The notes beneath the pieces are model-generated. The model was not told the DNA's origin. It made no database searches and saw nothing but the letters and a program-made list of their open reading frames with translations. DNA of 64,000 nt from Ehretia macrophylla (Eukaryota; Streptophyta; Magnoliopsida; Boraginales; Ehretiaceae): the NCBI GenBank assembly GCA_037974665.1, contig CM075775.1, forward strand, positions 66,262,311-66,326,310. Reading direction: 5' to 3'. Shown here piece by piece: positions 35,181 to 46,768 of the stretch. Within the stretch, counting starts at the first letter, position 1. Every line of letters starts with the position of its first letter. A program made the position numbers and the translations under genes.

Positions 35181-36350
35181 TATGAGGGCCGACTTCGATT
35201 TAAGTACAATACCTCAATTCGTGTACCCTAACCTTGAACTGCGTGCCTTAACCTAGGTTTAAGAGTTGTATCTTAATTTACGTGCCTTGCATTGAATTAC
35301 GTGCATTCTTTTAGGGTTACGTGCATTTACTTGGAATACGTGCATTCGTCTCGTTATTCGTGCTTTACCTCGTAGTACGTGCCCTAGACCTAGGAAAACG
35401 TGCCTACATGCTAATCAAGAAAGCATCCTACACAAGACACTAGACTATTAAATAATTCTACAAACTCCACTAACTAATATTCTAATCCTAAGTCAACGCA
35501 CTAGAAGACAAAATTTCACTAAGCACTAAACATTCTTATTCTTTATTCTTTATTCCTTTTGTAAAACCCATGCACCTAAAATACCACATCAACCTACAAT
35601 AAATTATTCCTAAAACAAGACAAAAATTCAGAATTTAACATCACTTGGCCGACCATACCTTGTCCTTGAGCAAAAATTTGAACAATATAACTCATTCATG
35701 CATGCTAATACACAATCTTACACATTGTCATATCTTTTCCATACACCAAAGCATTATATTATTAACCACCATGCTCCACATTCTCGGCCACATCACCAAG
35801 CATGCCAAACAATTCAAACATGCTCCAAAAGATGACACAAATTCAGTTTTTGCAAGCCTAGGGCCGACCACAAGCACAAACATGTCATTTCTTTTTCTCA
35901 AACTCTCATTCTCTCATTTTATCTCTCTCTCTCGGCCTTGGCTGCATCCTTAAGATCCATAGTTCAAGCTCATCTTCTCAAGCTCTCCTAAGCTCTCAAA
36001 GACTCTAAGGAACTCGACCATAGTAAGCAAAGCAAGAAAAACACATGCAAGCTCACAAAAACTCTTCATTCTCGGCTTTAGGTATGTTGTAATAGCTTTC
36101 TTTCAATTGGTGACAGATAGTAATCTTAGTTGGAATCGAATTTGAGATTGAAAGTTTTGAGGCGTTTAGAAGATTAGGTCAAACTAAAGAGCCTAATTAC
36201 AACCGTTATGCTGTCGGTTTTCCAGAAAAATTTGGAGTTCTAGTTTAATAGATAAGCTTAACCTTCGTCAACCTGTTATAGTGGAAAAAGAACATGAACG
36301 ATTAGATCACACCCTAATCTAACCTCTATTGGTCAGGTTGGGGCGTGACA
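35181..36350 (+). repeat. E4 first LTR, shortened
   Basis: 1170 bp. The first ~900 bp match the start of the other E4 LTRs and the last ~250 bp match their end, while the middle, including the hairpin block, is absent. Starts TATGAGGGCC (altered terminus) and ends GGGGCGTGACA. Confidence 0.88.
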
Positions 36351-39063
36351 CCTTATATTAATGGTATCAGAGCTTAGATTGTTTAAGCTGGGTTTAACTC
36401 TCGGACCTTGGGTAGAAGCCCTAAGATAATTATGATGTCTTGTTTATATGTGTTAATGTGTACTAATATTCTTTAGTTGCTTTGAGAATTGAATATTATG
36501 TGCCTTTGTGGACTATATGTATTGTGTGTCATGCACACCGACACGTTAGTGCCCTCAATATTGCATACATACTTTTATACTCCTTCTTTGATACATGTAC
36601 ATGTTACATAACCATGACTGACTGTTTATATACATAGATAGTTAGGATTAGGACCTTCAGGGAATTGAATTTATGCAGGGAGAACGAAGAGGCTCAGTTA
36701 GAGGTTTCTCGCATCTTCACAGGTACTTGATGGATCGTATGTATTATTGGATATGCGTATATAAAATGCGTAGCATAGATATAATTGTTGAGGTAAAGTT
36801 ATCTCCTTATCTTGGAATACCCATACCTATGATTAAGTTGTTAATTTTATAGATATAAAGTTTTTGATTTCGTTAAATTGTTCTTCTAATTGTGGTTCAA
36901 GCATAAAGGTTAATGACATACAATTTTTCTTAAGATATAAGAGTATACTATTGGACAAGTGGAGTAGAATATGTATATTCATTTGCTTATAATGAAAGTT
37001 TGACTTAGGAGTTGCTTTTGAATCAAATTCTTATATCTTAAATTGGTGTAATAGACTATTTAAATGATTGAATCCTTACATGGTTGGAATTAACCATTGA
37101 TGATTCTTTAGTATAACAAGATATAAGGATGTTGGAATTAAGGAATTCACGTAGCTAGAACTTGTGTTCGGAAGACTACACCTAAAATGTTAGGTCGAAT
37201 AGAATTGTAAGGTATTGAATTATGCATTAGATGACTAACGTTGCTAAAGGTCCTAAGTTGGATATTGGTAATATTAAGAATCATGGTATTAATTTGGTGC
37301 CCCCTCGGATTTAGTTGAGATTATGCAAAGTAAGTCATTCTATACACTCGTTATTTGGATACCATAGAAGATGTTAGGAAGCATATACCCCTAAGTACTA
37401 CCAATGGACCTAGTATATAGACAACGGATATGAGATTAAAGCATCTGGCTGCAAAGTGGAGTCGTTAGGGTATGATTAGTAATCCTAATAGCTAATAGTG
37501 AGTATGCATAATGATTCGTGGTAAACCCTAGGACCTCAGGTCGATGAGTCTTGATGCTCTTGGCTAGTTGAACATATAAATGATGAGAGTCAGATTTCAT
37601 ATAGTTAAGATAGAGATGAATTAGATTCATGATGACCCAAGAGACTGCTGTTAGACAACCGTATTTATGTGCACCGTTTCACTTCTAGAAATTAGCGGCT
37701 AGTAGACTTCGAATCATGTTTGATTGAATAGAGGGTGAATCTTGTAATGATAGTTAAATGAGTGGTTGATTACTTTTGAAGTTCTATTAGATTATATTGT
37801 AGGATGACTTGTGGTTATAATTCTTATGATGACATAGCCTTGAAGTTATTTCATAAGCTACTTAGATTAGTATGGTAAGTATCTTATGAGCTAGATCATT
37901 TCGGTACCCATTTATAGTCCTAAGACTGTTGTTGTACGGTCGGTAACCCAGTGGAGCATTGATATCACTTACATGGCTATGAACCTAGCTTAGTAACACT
38001 AATGTTGATGATATATTGGCAGGCATTGAGTGTTCGAAGGAATGACTAGGTCGCTAAGTGAGTAGGACCATTGTCTTCTTAAGTATGACGTAACCTTGGA
38101 TTGAGGTGAGTGAAATTTATTTGAGATTGAAACTATTCGCTTTAGGAGTCTTGATTAAGATTAAAAGAAATTCTGAAGCCTCATGACTTGAAGATAAAGA
38201 TTTGAATAAGGAAATAAATTATGGATCACAAGCTGATGAAGTTTACTTGTAAGAGTTGAACGAGTGTAACATGATTAGTTTACCCATGCAATTTCGATGG
38301 CAATTTGTTGGTGGTACTTAATAAACCTTAGAATTCGAGTTTAATGAATCTCAACGGTCTTCCTCCTTGATTACGAGCGTGAAGGTTAACAAAGTTGGGA
38401 AAGAGTGTTAGCGAATAGGAGCTTGTATTCAGGAGACTAGTCATTAGAGGATTTGCTAACTTAAGGTACCTACGAGATAAGGACTATGATACTATCGATA
38501 GACGATGACTTGAGATGGATTAGTTAGTTCGGTGAGTTCTTCTTGAAGATAATGTTTTATTGTGGAAATTATCGATAACTTGTATATGTCCTATGTGTTA
38601 ACAATTTTGAAGCTAGTTAATAGGATATGTAAATCTGATATAGACCTATCATCTTGAAATTAGTGTATGTCACTATAAGATCGCGGTATTATTGTGATAT
38701 TCCTTTTGAGGTATGAATGCAAGATCGACACGACATAAGTCATGATTTTGGAGTTATAGTTATATTGTTAGAATACCAATGCAGCTTTGATTACCATGTT
38801 TGGAGATTCTAACCTTAATTAATGAACTTGATCTTAAGATCAAATGGAGGGAATAGACTCGTTCAAAGGAACGAACTGTAAATGTAGGGGTCACACCGAA
38901 TTAAATGATTGGAGGAAGCTAGGAAGTGAATTCGTTGTGGTAAGAGAGATCACAGAGCAAAGGACGACCTGAAGTTGGAAAATAACAATGGTCGGAATCC
39001 GTCTAAATGACCTCAATACGCAAGAATAAATTTTGAGCCGAAATTCCTATAAGGTGGGGATGA
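36351..39063 (+). other. E4 first internal region, non-coding
   Basis: 2713 bp, A/T-rich, stops in all frames, no pol similarity. Near its 3' end (about 38858-39000) a short stretch reads like a worn gag zinc-knuckle segment (GHTELNDWRKLGSE; compare GHTEAQYWKKSG in E2), pointing to descent from a gag-pol element. It ends in a purine-rich tract AAGGTGGGGA before the middle LTR. Confidence 0.82.
36362..36375 (+). promoter_or_regulatory. E4 primer binding site, first internal region
   Basis: TGGTATCAGAGCTT, 11 bases after the first LTR; initiator tRNA-Met type. Confidence 0.85.
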
Positions 39064-42000
39064 TGTGAGGCCCGACCTAGATTTGCATGCGATACCTTGT
39101 TTCGTGTGCCCTAACCTTGAACTGCGTGCCTTAACCTAGGTTTAAGAGTCGTATCTTGATTTACGTGCCTTGCATTGAATTATGTGCATTCTTTTAGGGT
39201 TGCGTGCATTTACTTAGAATACGTGCATTTGTCTTGTAGTTCATGATTTATCTCGTAGTGCGTGCCCTAGACCTAGGAAAACGTTCCTACACACTAATCA
39301 AGAAAGCATCCTACACAAAGCACTAGACTATTAAATAATCCTACAAATTCCACTAACTAATATTCTAATCCTAAGTCAATGCACTAGAAGACAAAATTTC
39401 ACTAAGCACTAAACACTCTTATTCTTTATTCTTTATTCCATTTGCAAAACCCATGCACCTAAAATACCACATCAACCTACAATAAATTATTCCTAAAACA
39501 AGACAAAAATTCAGAATTTAACATCACTTGGCCGACCATACCTTGTCCTTGAGCAAAAATTTGAACAATATAACTCATTCATGCATGCTAATACACAATC
39601 TTACACATTGTCATATCTTTTCCATACACCAAAGCATTATTTTATTAACCACCATGCTCCACATTCTCGGCCACATCACCAAGCATTCCAAACAATTCAA
39701 ACATGCTCCAAAAGATGACACAAATTCAGTTCTTGCAAGCCTAGGGCCGACCACATGCACAAACATGTCATTTCTTTTTCTCAAACTCTCATTCTCTCAT
39801 TTTCTCTCTCTCTCTCGGCCTTGGCTGCATCCTTAAGCTCCATAGATCAAGCTCATCTTCTGAAGCTCACCTAAGCTCTCAAAGACTCTAAGGAACTCGA
39901 CCATAGCAAGCAAAGCATGAAAAATACATGCAAGCTCACAAAAATTCTTCATTCTCGGCTTTAGGTATGTTGTGATAGCTTTCTTTCATTTCCTTTTGTT
40001 CTAATCACATGCACACACTAAGAAGATGCTAACTAAGCTAGGAAATTAAAGAACAACAAGCTATCTCTCGGCCAAGCAAGGAAAGAAGATCCTTTTGTGT
40101 ATTTTGAAGACCATTTGTGCATCTTCATCTATTAACTTGCTAAGGTGAGGGTTAAACTCATTTAAAAGCTTTCAAAAATCACATGCATGCATTCTTATGA
40201 CTATATTTACCTCTGTAGTTGTTGTATATGTGTGTATATGAGCTTATATGACCATGCTTGGCTAGATTTTTGGCTAGAACTTGAAGATAGGTAATAATCG
40301 AGTAGTTGGCAGATTTCTGACTTGGTAGAGCGAAGTGCATTTGGCCTAGGAAATGATGTTGAAAATGCATGACAATTCGTAGGTTACTAGTTTTTGCAGC
40401 TCTGGACATTGTTGTCAGAAATAGACCAAAGCCAATTATGACTCTAAGGCCCTCAAAAATAGCAAAAATCGTGATGTGTCTAAAACTGGACAGTTTTGCG
40501 TAGTCTAACGGTTTTGGCCATAACTCCTAAGTCTGAACTTCAAATGATGCGAGGTTTGTTCCTAGATTTAAATCACTCATTAAAATTTAATTTGAAATTT
40601 TTTTCACCAAAATTGGAGATTGTTTGCTTGTCTAACCGAATGTAGGAAAACAGACCATTGCAGTGAGGGTTTTGTTTAGTGATGTGCTTAGAATCATGTT
40701 GAGACCTTGCTTGGGGTATTGAATGCTTGGAATTGTGGTACTTGGATGTTGTGTGGGCTGTTGTGGTTGGTTTAAGTTGCTTAATGTGATTGACGTATGG
40801 TTTGGGATCATTAATCGATGAATGGTATGCTTAATCGCACGTTTAAGCACGGAATTGAGACCCTAACGCTTATGAATTTTATTAAGAGATGGCCTATTGG
40901 TTAAATGTGACAATTTGTGTGGTTAATAGGCTGCCCGTAGTTGTCCTTATAGCTCTAAATATGATTTCCGATGATTGCATGTTGCTAAGTGAGCTATTCT
41001 TGCATCCAGTCTTGTATAAATGTTGTTGCATGCTTGTATAATGTTAATACTTGATACGTGAGCCCCGAAATGAGTTATATGACTTGATTTATATGTGTCA
41101 CTTGGCTGCCCGTTTAATGTTCATATGACTCCACATGTTTTACAAAGTGAAAATTCATGTTAAGCATGCCTCATTCGTTTACTTGGCAATATGTGATCTT
41201 GAAATTGCTCGGAGGCAACCTACTTTGTTGTCTTCCTAATGTGAATCGTTAAATGGTATAAATTTTCATTGTATACAAGGTTGCAACCTTTCATTGTGGC
41301 ATGGTAGTGTTTTACGAATGCCTGGCGGCATAGGGCTTGCCGGTGCTCCCGTGACTTCCATGGTTCAATTCCCTTTCATGCTTGGTATTCCATCCTCGGA
41401 GAGTTGGGTCGTAGGATTTCGGGGTACATCCGAAGTACATCCAATTGGGAGCGATAAGTTGATAATTGAAGTCTGCCGCACAATTGCTATCGAAAATGAA
41501 TTGAGAGGAAAAGCTCACCGTATCATTTTCACTATGTGTTTAAGTACTCTCGCTTGGTTCCTAGAGGACCTCGGGGAGGAAAGACGGGTAAATGTGTTCT
41601 TTTACACTCATATTATGCTATAAATTTACTTGTGTTATACTTCATGCTTTCAAAAAGGGGGTTTTATAAAGTTTAACTGGAAAAGAGTTTCAAAACATAT
41701 TTCTCGTTCCCACTCGTTGAGTTCATAAGGATTCACCCTCTTTTGTCATCACAGGTGAAGAAGATCAGGAACAGGTACCCGAGGCTAACGTGCCTATTGA
41801 GGACTCCTTGGAGTGATTGCCTGCTCTACGTGCCTTACTTGACTGTGGCTATTTTGTGAATGATATGTTTGTTTTGAAGACTATCTCTTATGTTGTTTGT
41901 CGTTGTTATTGTAAATGAGCCTCGTTGTAATTTGCGGTCTAATTTTGGTTTGTACTGATTATAACTAGACATACACTTTTTTGGTCGTTTTGCTATCACT

Positions 42001-42448
42001 ACTTTGATTAGTAGCTACTACAGGCTTATGAAGTATTAGGCAAAAAGCCAAGTAAAATGAATCTATCCAATCTTAAGCAGGTACTCATTTGACGGCTAAG
42101 GGATAACAGACACTTGTATAACAGGAATTAACAAATAAACGGGGCATAGTTACCATGGTAGGTGTTAGTCAAACGAGACTTTGAGATAAATAGTAGGCAT
42201 ATCAATTGGTGATAAATAGTAACCTTAGTTGAATCAAATTTGAGATTGAAGGTTTTGAGGCGTTTAGAAAATTAGGTTAAACTAAAGAGCCTAATTACAG
42301 CCGTTACGCTGCCGATTTTCTGAAAAATTTTGGAGTTCTAGTTTAACAGATAAGGTTAACCTTAGTCAACCGGTTATAGTCGTGAAAGAACATGAACGAT
42401 TAGATCACACCCTAGTCTAACCTCTATAGGTCGGGTTGGGGCGTGACA
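39064..42448 (+). repeat. E4 middle LTR
   Basis: 3385 bp, starting TGTGAGGCCCGACC and ending GGGGCGTGACA. It serves as 3' LTR of the first internal region and 5' LTR of the second. Contains the pyrimidine tract with CTCTCTCGGCCTTGGCTG, a donor-like GCTAAG|GTGAGGG (before 40145), the CTACTTT hairpin (41211-41236), a TCCGGA-type hairpin (41423-41442), TGAG...TTCA (41718-41735) and an acceptor-like CACAG (41754). Confidence 0.9.
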
Positions 42449-44162
42449 CCTTATATTAATGGTATCAGAGATTAGATTGCTTAAACCGGGTTTAACTCTC
42501 GGACCTTGGGTAGAAGCCCTTAGATAATTATGATGTCTTGTTTATATGTGTTAATGTGTACTAATATGCTTTAATTGCTTTGAGAATTGAATATTATGTG
42601 CCTTTGTGGACTATATGTATTATGTCTCATGCACATCGACACGTTAGTGCCCTCAATAATGCATACATGCTTTTATACTCCTTCTTTGATACATATGCAT
42701 GTTACATAACCATGACTGACTGTTTATATACATAGATAGTTAGGATTAGGACCTTCAGGGAATTGAATTTATGCAGGGAGAACGAAAAGGCTCAGTTAGA
42801 GGTTTCTCGCATCTTCATAGGTACTCGATGGATCGTATGTATTATTGGATATGCGTATATAAAATGCGTAGCACAGGTATAATTGTTGAGGTAAAGTTAT
42901 CTCATTATCTTGGAATACCCATACCTGTGATTAAGTTGTCAATTTTATAGCTATGAAGTTTTTGATTCCGTTAAACCGTTCTTCTAATTGTGGTTCAAGT
43001 ATAAAGGTTAATGGCATACAACTTTCCTTAAAATATAAGAGTACACTATTGGACAAGTGGAGTAGAATATGTATATTCATATGCTTATAATGGAAGTTTG
43101 ACTTAGGGGTTGCTTTTGAATCAAATTCTTATATCTTAAATTGGTGTAATAGACTATTTAAATGATCGAATCCTTACTTGATTGGAGTTAACAATTGATG
43201 ATTCTTTAGTATAACAAGATATAGAGATGTTGGAATCAAGGAATTCACGTAGCTAGAACTTGTGTTCGGAAGATTACACCTAAAATGTTAGGTCGAATAG
43301 AAGTGTAAGGTATTGAATTATGCATTACATGACTAACGTTGCTAAAGGTCCTAAGTTGGATATTGAAAATATTAAGAATCATGATATTAATTTGGTGCCC
43401 CCTCGGATTTAGTTGAGATTATGCAAAGTAATTATTCTATACACTCGTTATTTGGATACCATAGAAGATGTTAGGAAGCATATATCCCTAAGTACTACCA
43501 ATGGACCTAGTATATAGACCATGGCAATGAGATTAAAGTATCTGGCTACCAAGTGGAGTCGTTAGGGTATGATTAGTAATCCTAATAGCTAATAGTGAGT
43601 ATATATAATAATTCATGGTAAACCCTAGGACCTAAGGTCGATGAGTCTTGATGCTCTTGGCTAGTTCCACATATAAATGATGAGAGTCAGATTTCATATA
43701 GTTAAGATAGAGATGAATTAGAGTCATGATGACCCAAGAGACTGTTGTTAGACAACCGTATTTATGTGCACCGCTTCACTTCTAGAAACTAGCGGCTAGT
43801 AGACTTCAAATCGTGTTTGATTGAATAGAGGGTGAATCTTGTAATGATAGTTAAATGAGTGGTTGATTACTTTTGAAGTTCTATTAGATTATATTGTAGG
43901 ATGACTTGTGGTTATAATTCTTATGATGACATAGCCTTAAAGTTATTTCATAAGCTACTTAGATTAGTATGGTAAGTATCTTATGAGCTAGATCATTTCG
44001 GTACCCATTTATAGTCCTAAGACTGTTGTTGTACGGTCGGTAACCTAGTGGAGCATTGATATCACTTACATGGCTATGAACCTAGCTTAGTAACACTAAT
44101 GTTGAAGATATATTGGCAGGCATTAAGTGTTCGAAGGAATGACTAGGTCGCTAAGTGAGTAG
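42449..44162 (+). other. E4 second internal region, left part
   Basis: Closely similar to the start of the first internal region (36351 onward), with the same landmarks such as the run after GGTAGAAGCCCT and the phrase CGCTAAGTGAGTAG. Non-coding. Interrupted at AGTAG by E5. Confidence 0.87.
42460..42473 (+). promoter_or_regulatory. E4 primer binding site, second internal region
   Basis: TGGTATCAGAGATT, one base different from the first copy, 11 bases after the middle LTR. Confidence 0.83.
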
Positions 44163-46456
44163 TGTAATACCCGAGCCCGGAATATTAATTTTCTTTGTTT
44201 ATTATTTTGAAAATTATATTTCCTTAAATTCTTTGTGAATTAACTGTTACTTTCTAGTCGACGCAACGTGCATTGCATTTAAGGAGCGATAGCTAGATAA
44301 CGATTTCCAGTCCTCAGCAAATAGTGAAACTAGTATTTAGATGACTTAAATTTTATATTTTAAATATTGCTAGCTTTATTTGAACTTACCATAGCTGAAA
44401 CGGCTTTAAAACGCGCGAAATAGGGCCCTTTGACCAAGTTTTAAGTAGTTTGACCTTAGCCTTTGACCCTTTGACCTTTTGACCTTTAATTAAGCAATTT
44501 ATTAAGCAAAATAAAAAAAAAAACAGAAGCAACCAGCAGCAGCAGGCCGTGAGTCTCCATAGAGAAAAGAAAAAAAACCTTTCAACTTCTATACGTTCAA
44601 GCTTCGCGAGAGCTCGTGCGGGGTGATTACCGAGGCAACCAACGTTGTTTTCCTAGCGACTAGGAGTACCTAAGGTGAGGGAAGCATGTTATTTGCGCAT
44701 TTATACGTTGTGTTAGTTAACTTTATCAGTTTTTAGATTTATCCGTAGATCGTTGTTTAAAGCGAATTGATGCTTCTAAAATGTTCCTTAGCATTGGTAG
44801 AACATGTATTTATGGCTTTGTAACATTTTCTGCGGTTAAATGTTGTGATTGCAACTTGAATTGTGATATGAATAGTACTTTGTGAATAGTAAAACCTTGA
44901 AACGTTAAAATTGCGCCGTTATGCTTTCCGTTGATGTAGAAACGTGCTAGGTATGCTAGAATGCTAAAATGTGTGGTTTGTTTGGGTTGCGTAGTGGAAA
45001 AAACGAGAATTAAGCCTTTGGGAAAGTCGGGGTCGTTTAGGTCGACTTTTGCGTTTTCTCGTTTTGCGTGTTGGCATTGCTTCGGGAAGCCATGGAAGCA
45101 CTTTTGGTGCGAATATGGCGTTGGTTGGGTGTTTGGTTGTTGTAGTTGTAGTTCAAACGAGAAAGGGGGAAATCGGGGCTTTGCGCGAGTTCTAGGGTAA
45201 AGTAAGGTTTCGGGGTCTTTAGACGTGCCTTATGGTGACCTAGGAGGGTTGGCGAAGTCGGTTTCCAGAACTCGTGGCTCGTTTGGAAATGGTAGCATTT
45301 TGTCAGTTGGGGCCGATTTGTGTTTTTGTGTGTTTACTTGTCTTTATGCTTATAGAATGCTTAGAATTACTTGAATTGTTTGTTTGAGTTGTTTTGGATT
45401 GAATTGCTTATCAAATTGCTGCTATTGCGTGCGAGAGTAACCTACTTTGTTATTCTCCCACGTGTGGTTATCGCTTGTTTATTGCTTGTTTATTGTCTTG
45501 TATCGAGTCTTGCATGGCATAGTGTCTCGCACGTGAGTGATGGGCCTCTCTGGGTAGCCTTGGGTTGCCAGGGTTGGTTGCTCTAGCTCTGTTGCTATTC
45601 CCTTTCTCGCTTGGGTTGCCTCCCAGGGAGATTTGGGTCGTAGGATTGATGGATACTTCCGGAGTATTCCAAACTGGTGTTATAAGGTGGTTTTGGGCCG
45701 GCGCGTCGTCATCGAATTCGTGTTTGAAAGTGGTTCGTGAAAAGAGTATCGTATCCTTTGATTGAGTGTTTGCAGCTTTAAATACTTGCCTTGCTTTATT
45801 GTTGGCTTTGGATGTATCTTTATATGTTTTGTATGTATTGCTTGACTAATTGCATTGCATACTCCTCTCATCTCCGTCCTTGAGACCAATTGCCCTCGCT
45901 GAGCAATAGTTTTTGCTCATTCCTCTCTATACTATGTTTTTACAGGAGTAGTTGAGGCAGACCCTCTCGAGGTAATTGAGGAGGAGGAGCAGGTGGAGGT
46001 GTTTCCGTGATAGCACTTACCTGCTTTGCTGGTGGTTGGTTACCAGTTTTGTGCAAACCTTGATGTTATGTATATTGCGTGAAGGAAGCTTAATTTTGAG
46101 GCTTGTAGCCTTGTATATATATTTTCTAGTTGAGATCTTTATTAGTTTTATGTTGAAATGGATTAAAGTTTGTAAGATGTAAACTTATACTCGGATGACT
46201 AGTGAAGATTGCATGCTAATGGCTAATGGTTTAGTGGCATAAGTACTTGTGTAGTATGCATATCATTTTTGGTTTGGAAAGTTGGATAATAAGAAATGTA
46301 TGTTTTATAGAAAGTTGGCTTGTTTTGATTATTTTATAGCTTTCGCAAGTGTTATATTGTTTTAGGGTTTTCGGATTGTCCGCGGTACAGAGGAGACTCC
46401 GTCCGTGTGTCGGGTCCGGGCTTGGCCTTTTTGCGGGGTTGGGTCGGGGCGTGACA
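44163..46456 (+). repeat. E5 5' LTR
   Basis: Starts TGTAATACCCGAGCCCGG, ends GGGGCGTGACA. Contains a W-box-like cluster (44428-44487), an A-run, CAGCAGCAG, a donor-like CCTAAG|GTGAGGG (before 44675), GAGAGTAAC-CTACTTT-GTTATTCTC (45433-45457), a CTTTCTC...GGGAGA module (45601-45631), GGATAC-TTCCGGA-GTATTCC (45650-45669), TGAGCA...TGCTCA (45900-45919) and an acceptor-like TTTTTACAG at 45945. Short open frames repeated in both LTRs are LTR sequence, not genes. Confidence 0.95.
44428..44487 (+). promoter_or_regulatory. W-box-like cluster in the E5 LTR
   Basis: Five TTTGACC motifs within 60 bp, the last three almost back-to-back (TTTGACCCTTTGACC). TTGACC/T is the core site of plant WRKY factors. 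It lies well upstream of the donor-like site, so probably in U3. One motif differs in the 3' LTR. Regulatory role inferred. Confidence 0.6.
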
Positions 46457-46464
46457 TCTTTAGG

Positions 46465-46478
46465 TGGTATCAGAGCAT
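46465..46478 (+). promoter_or_regulatory. E5 primer binding site (initiator tRNA-Met)
   Basis: TGGTATCAGAGCAT, 8 bases after the LTR end. Confidence 0.9.
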
Positions 46479-46768
46479 GATAGTCTTGCATGAGCCGGGA
46501 TATGATTCTCGGTCTGTGGGGTAAAGGTCTAAAATGCTAAAGTGTTTATGAATGATTGCTAAGTGAAAAGAAAATGTTCTAGCATGATTTTGTGAACTTG
46601 GAATGTTTATGTGTTTAAGTGAAATAGTTTGGCAAGTTAAACTTGTCTTATGTGAATTGTGTGATAGAATATTGGATTGTTATTGACTTGAGTGTTATCT
46701 AATCTTATGTGTTATATTTCTGTCTATAAACTGCTTTTAAATGTTGCCAGCTATTGTGAGTTGCAACT

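Noticed and set aside
35645-35953. Frame of about 102 codons in all three E4 LTRs (also near 39528 and 55104)
   Set aside because: Low-complexity Ser/Leu/His-rich translation of LTR sequence including the pyrimidine tract; no family match. Shared descent of the LTRs explains its presence.
36362-36375. tRNA gene at the TGGTATCAGAGC sites
   Set aside because: Only the primer-complementary stretch is present, always just after an LTR; no cloverleaf surrounds it.
44961-45200. 79-codon Cys-rich frame present twice (also 52194-52433)
   Set aside because: These are the two near-identical E5 LTRs. The frame is not conserved in other families and lies within the candidate leader intron.
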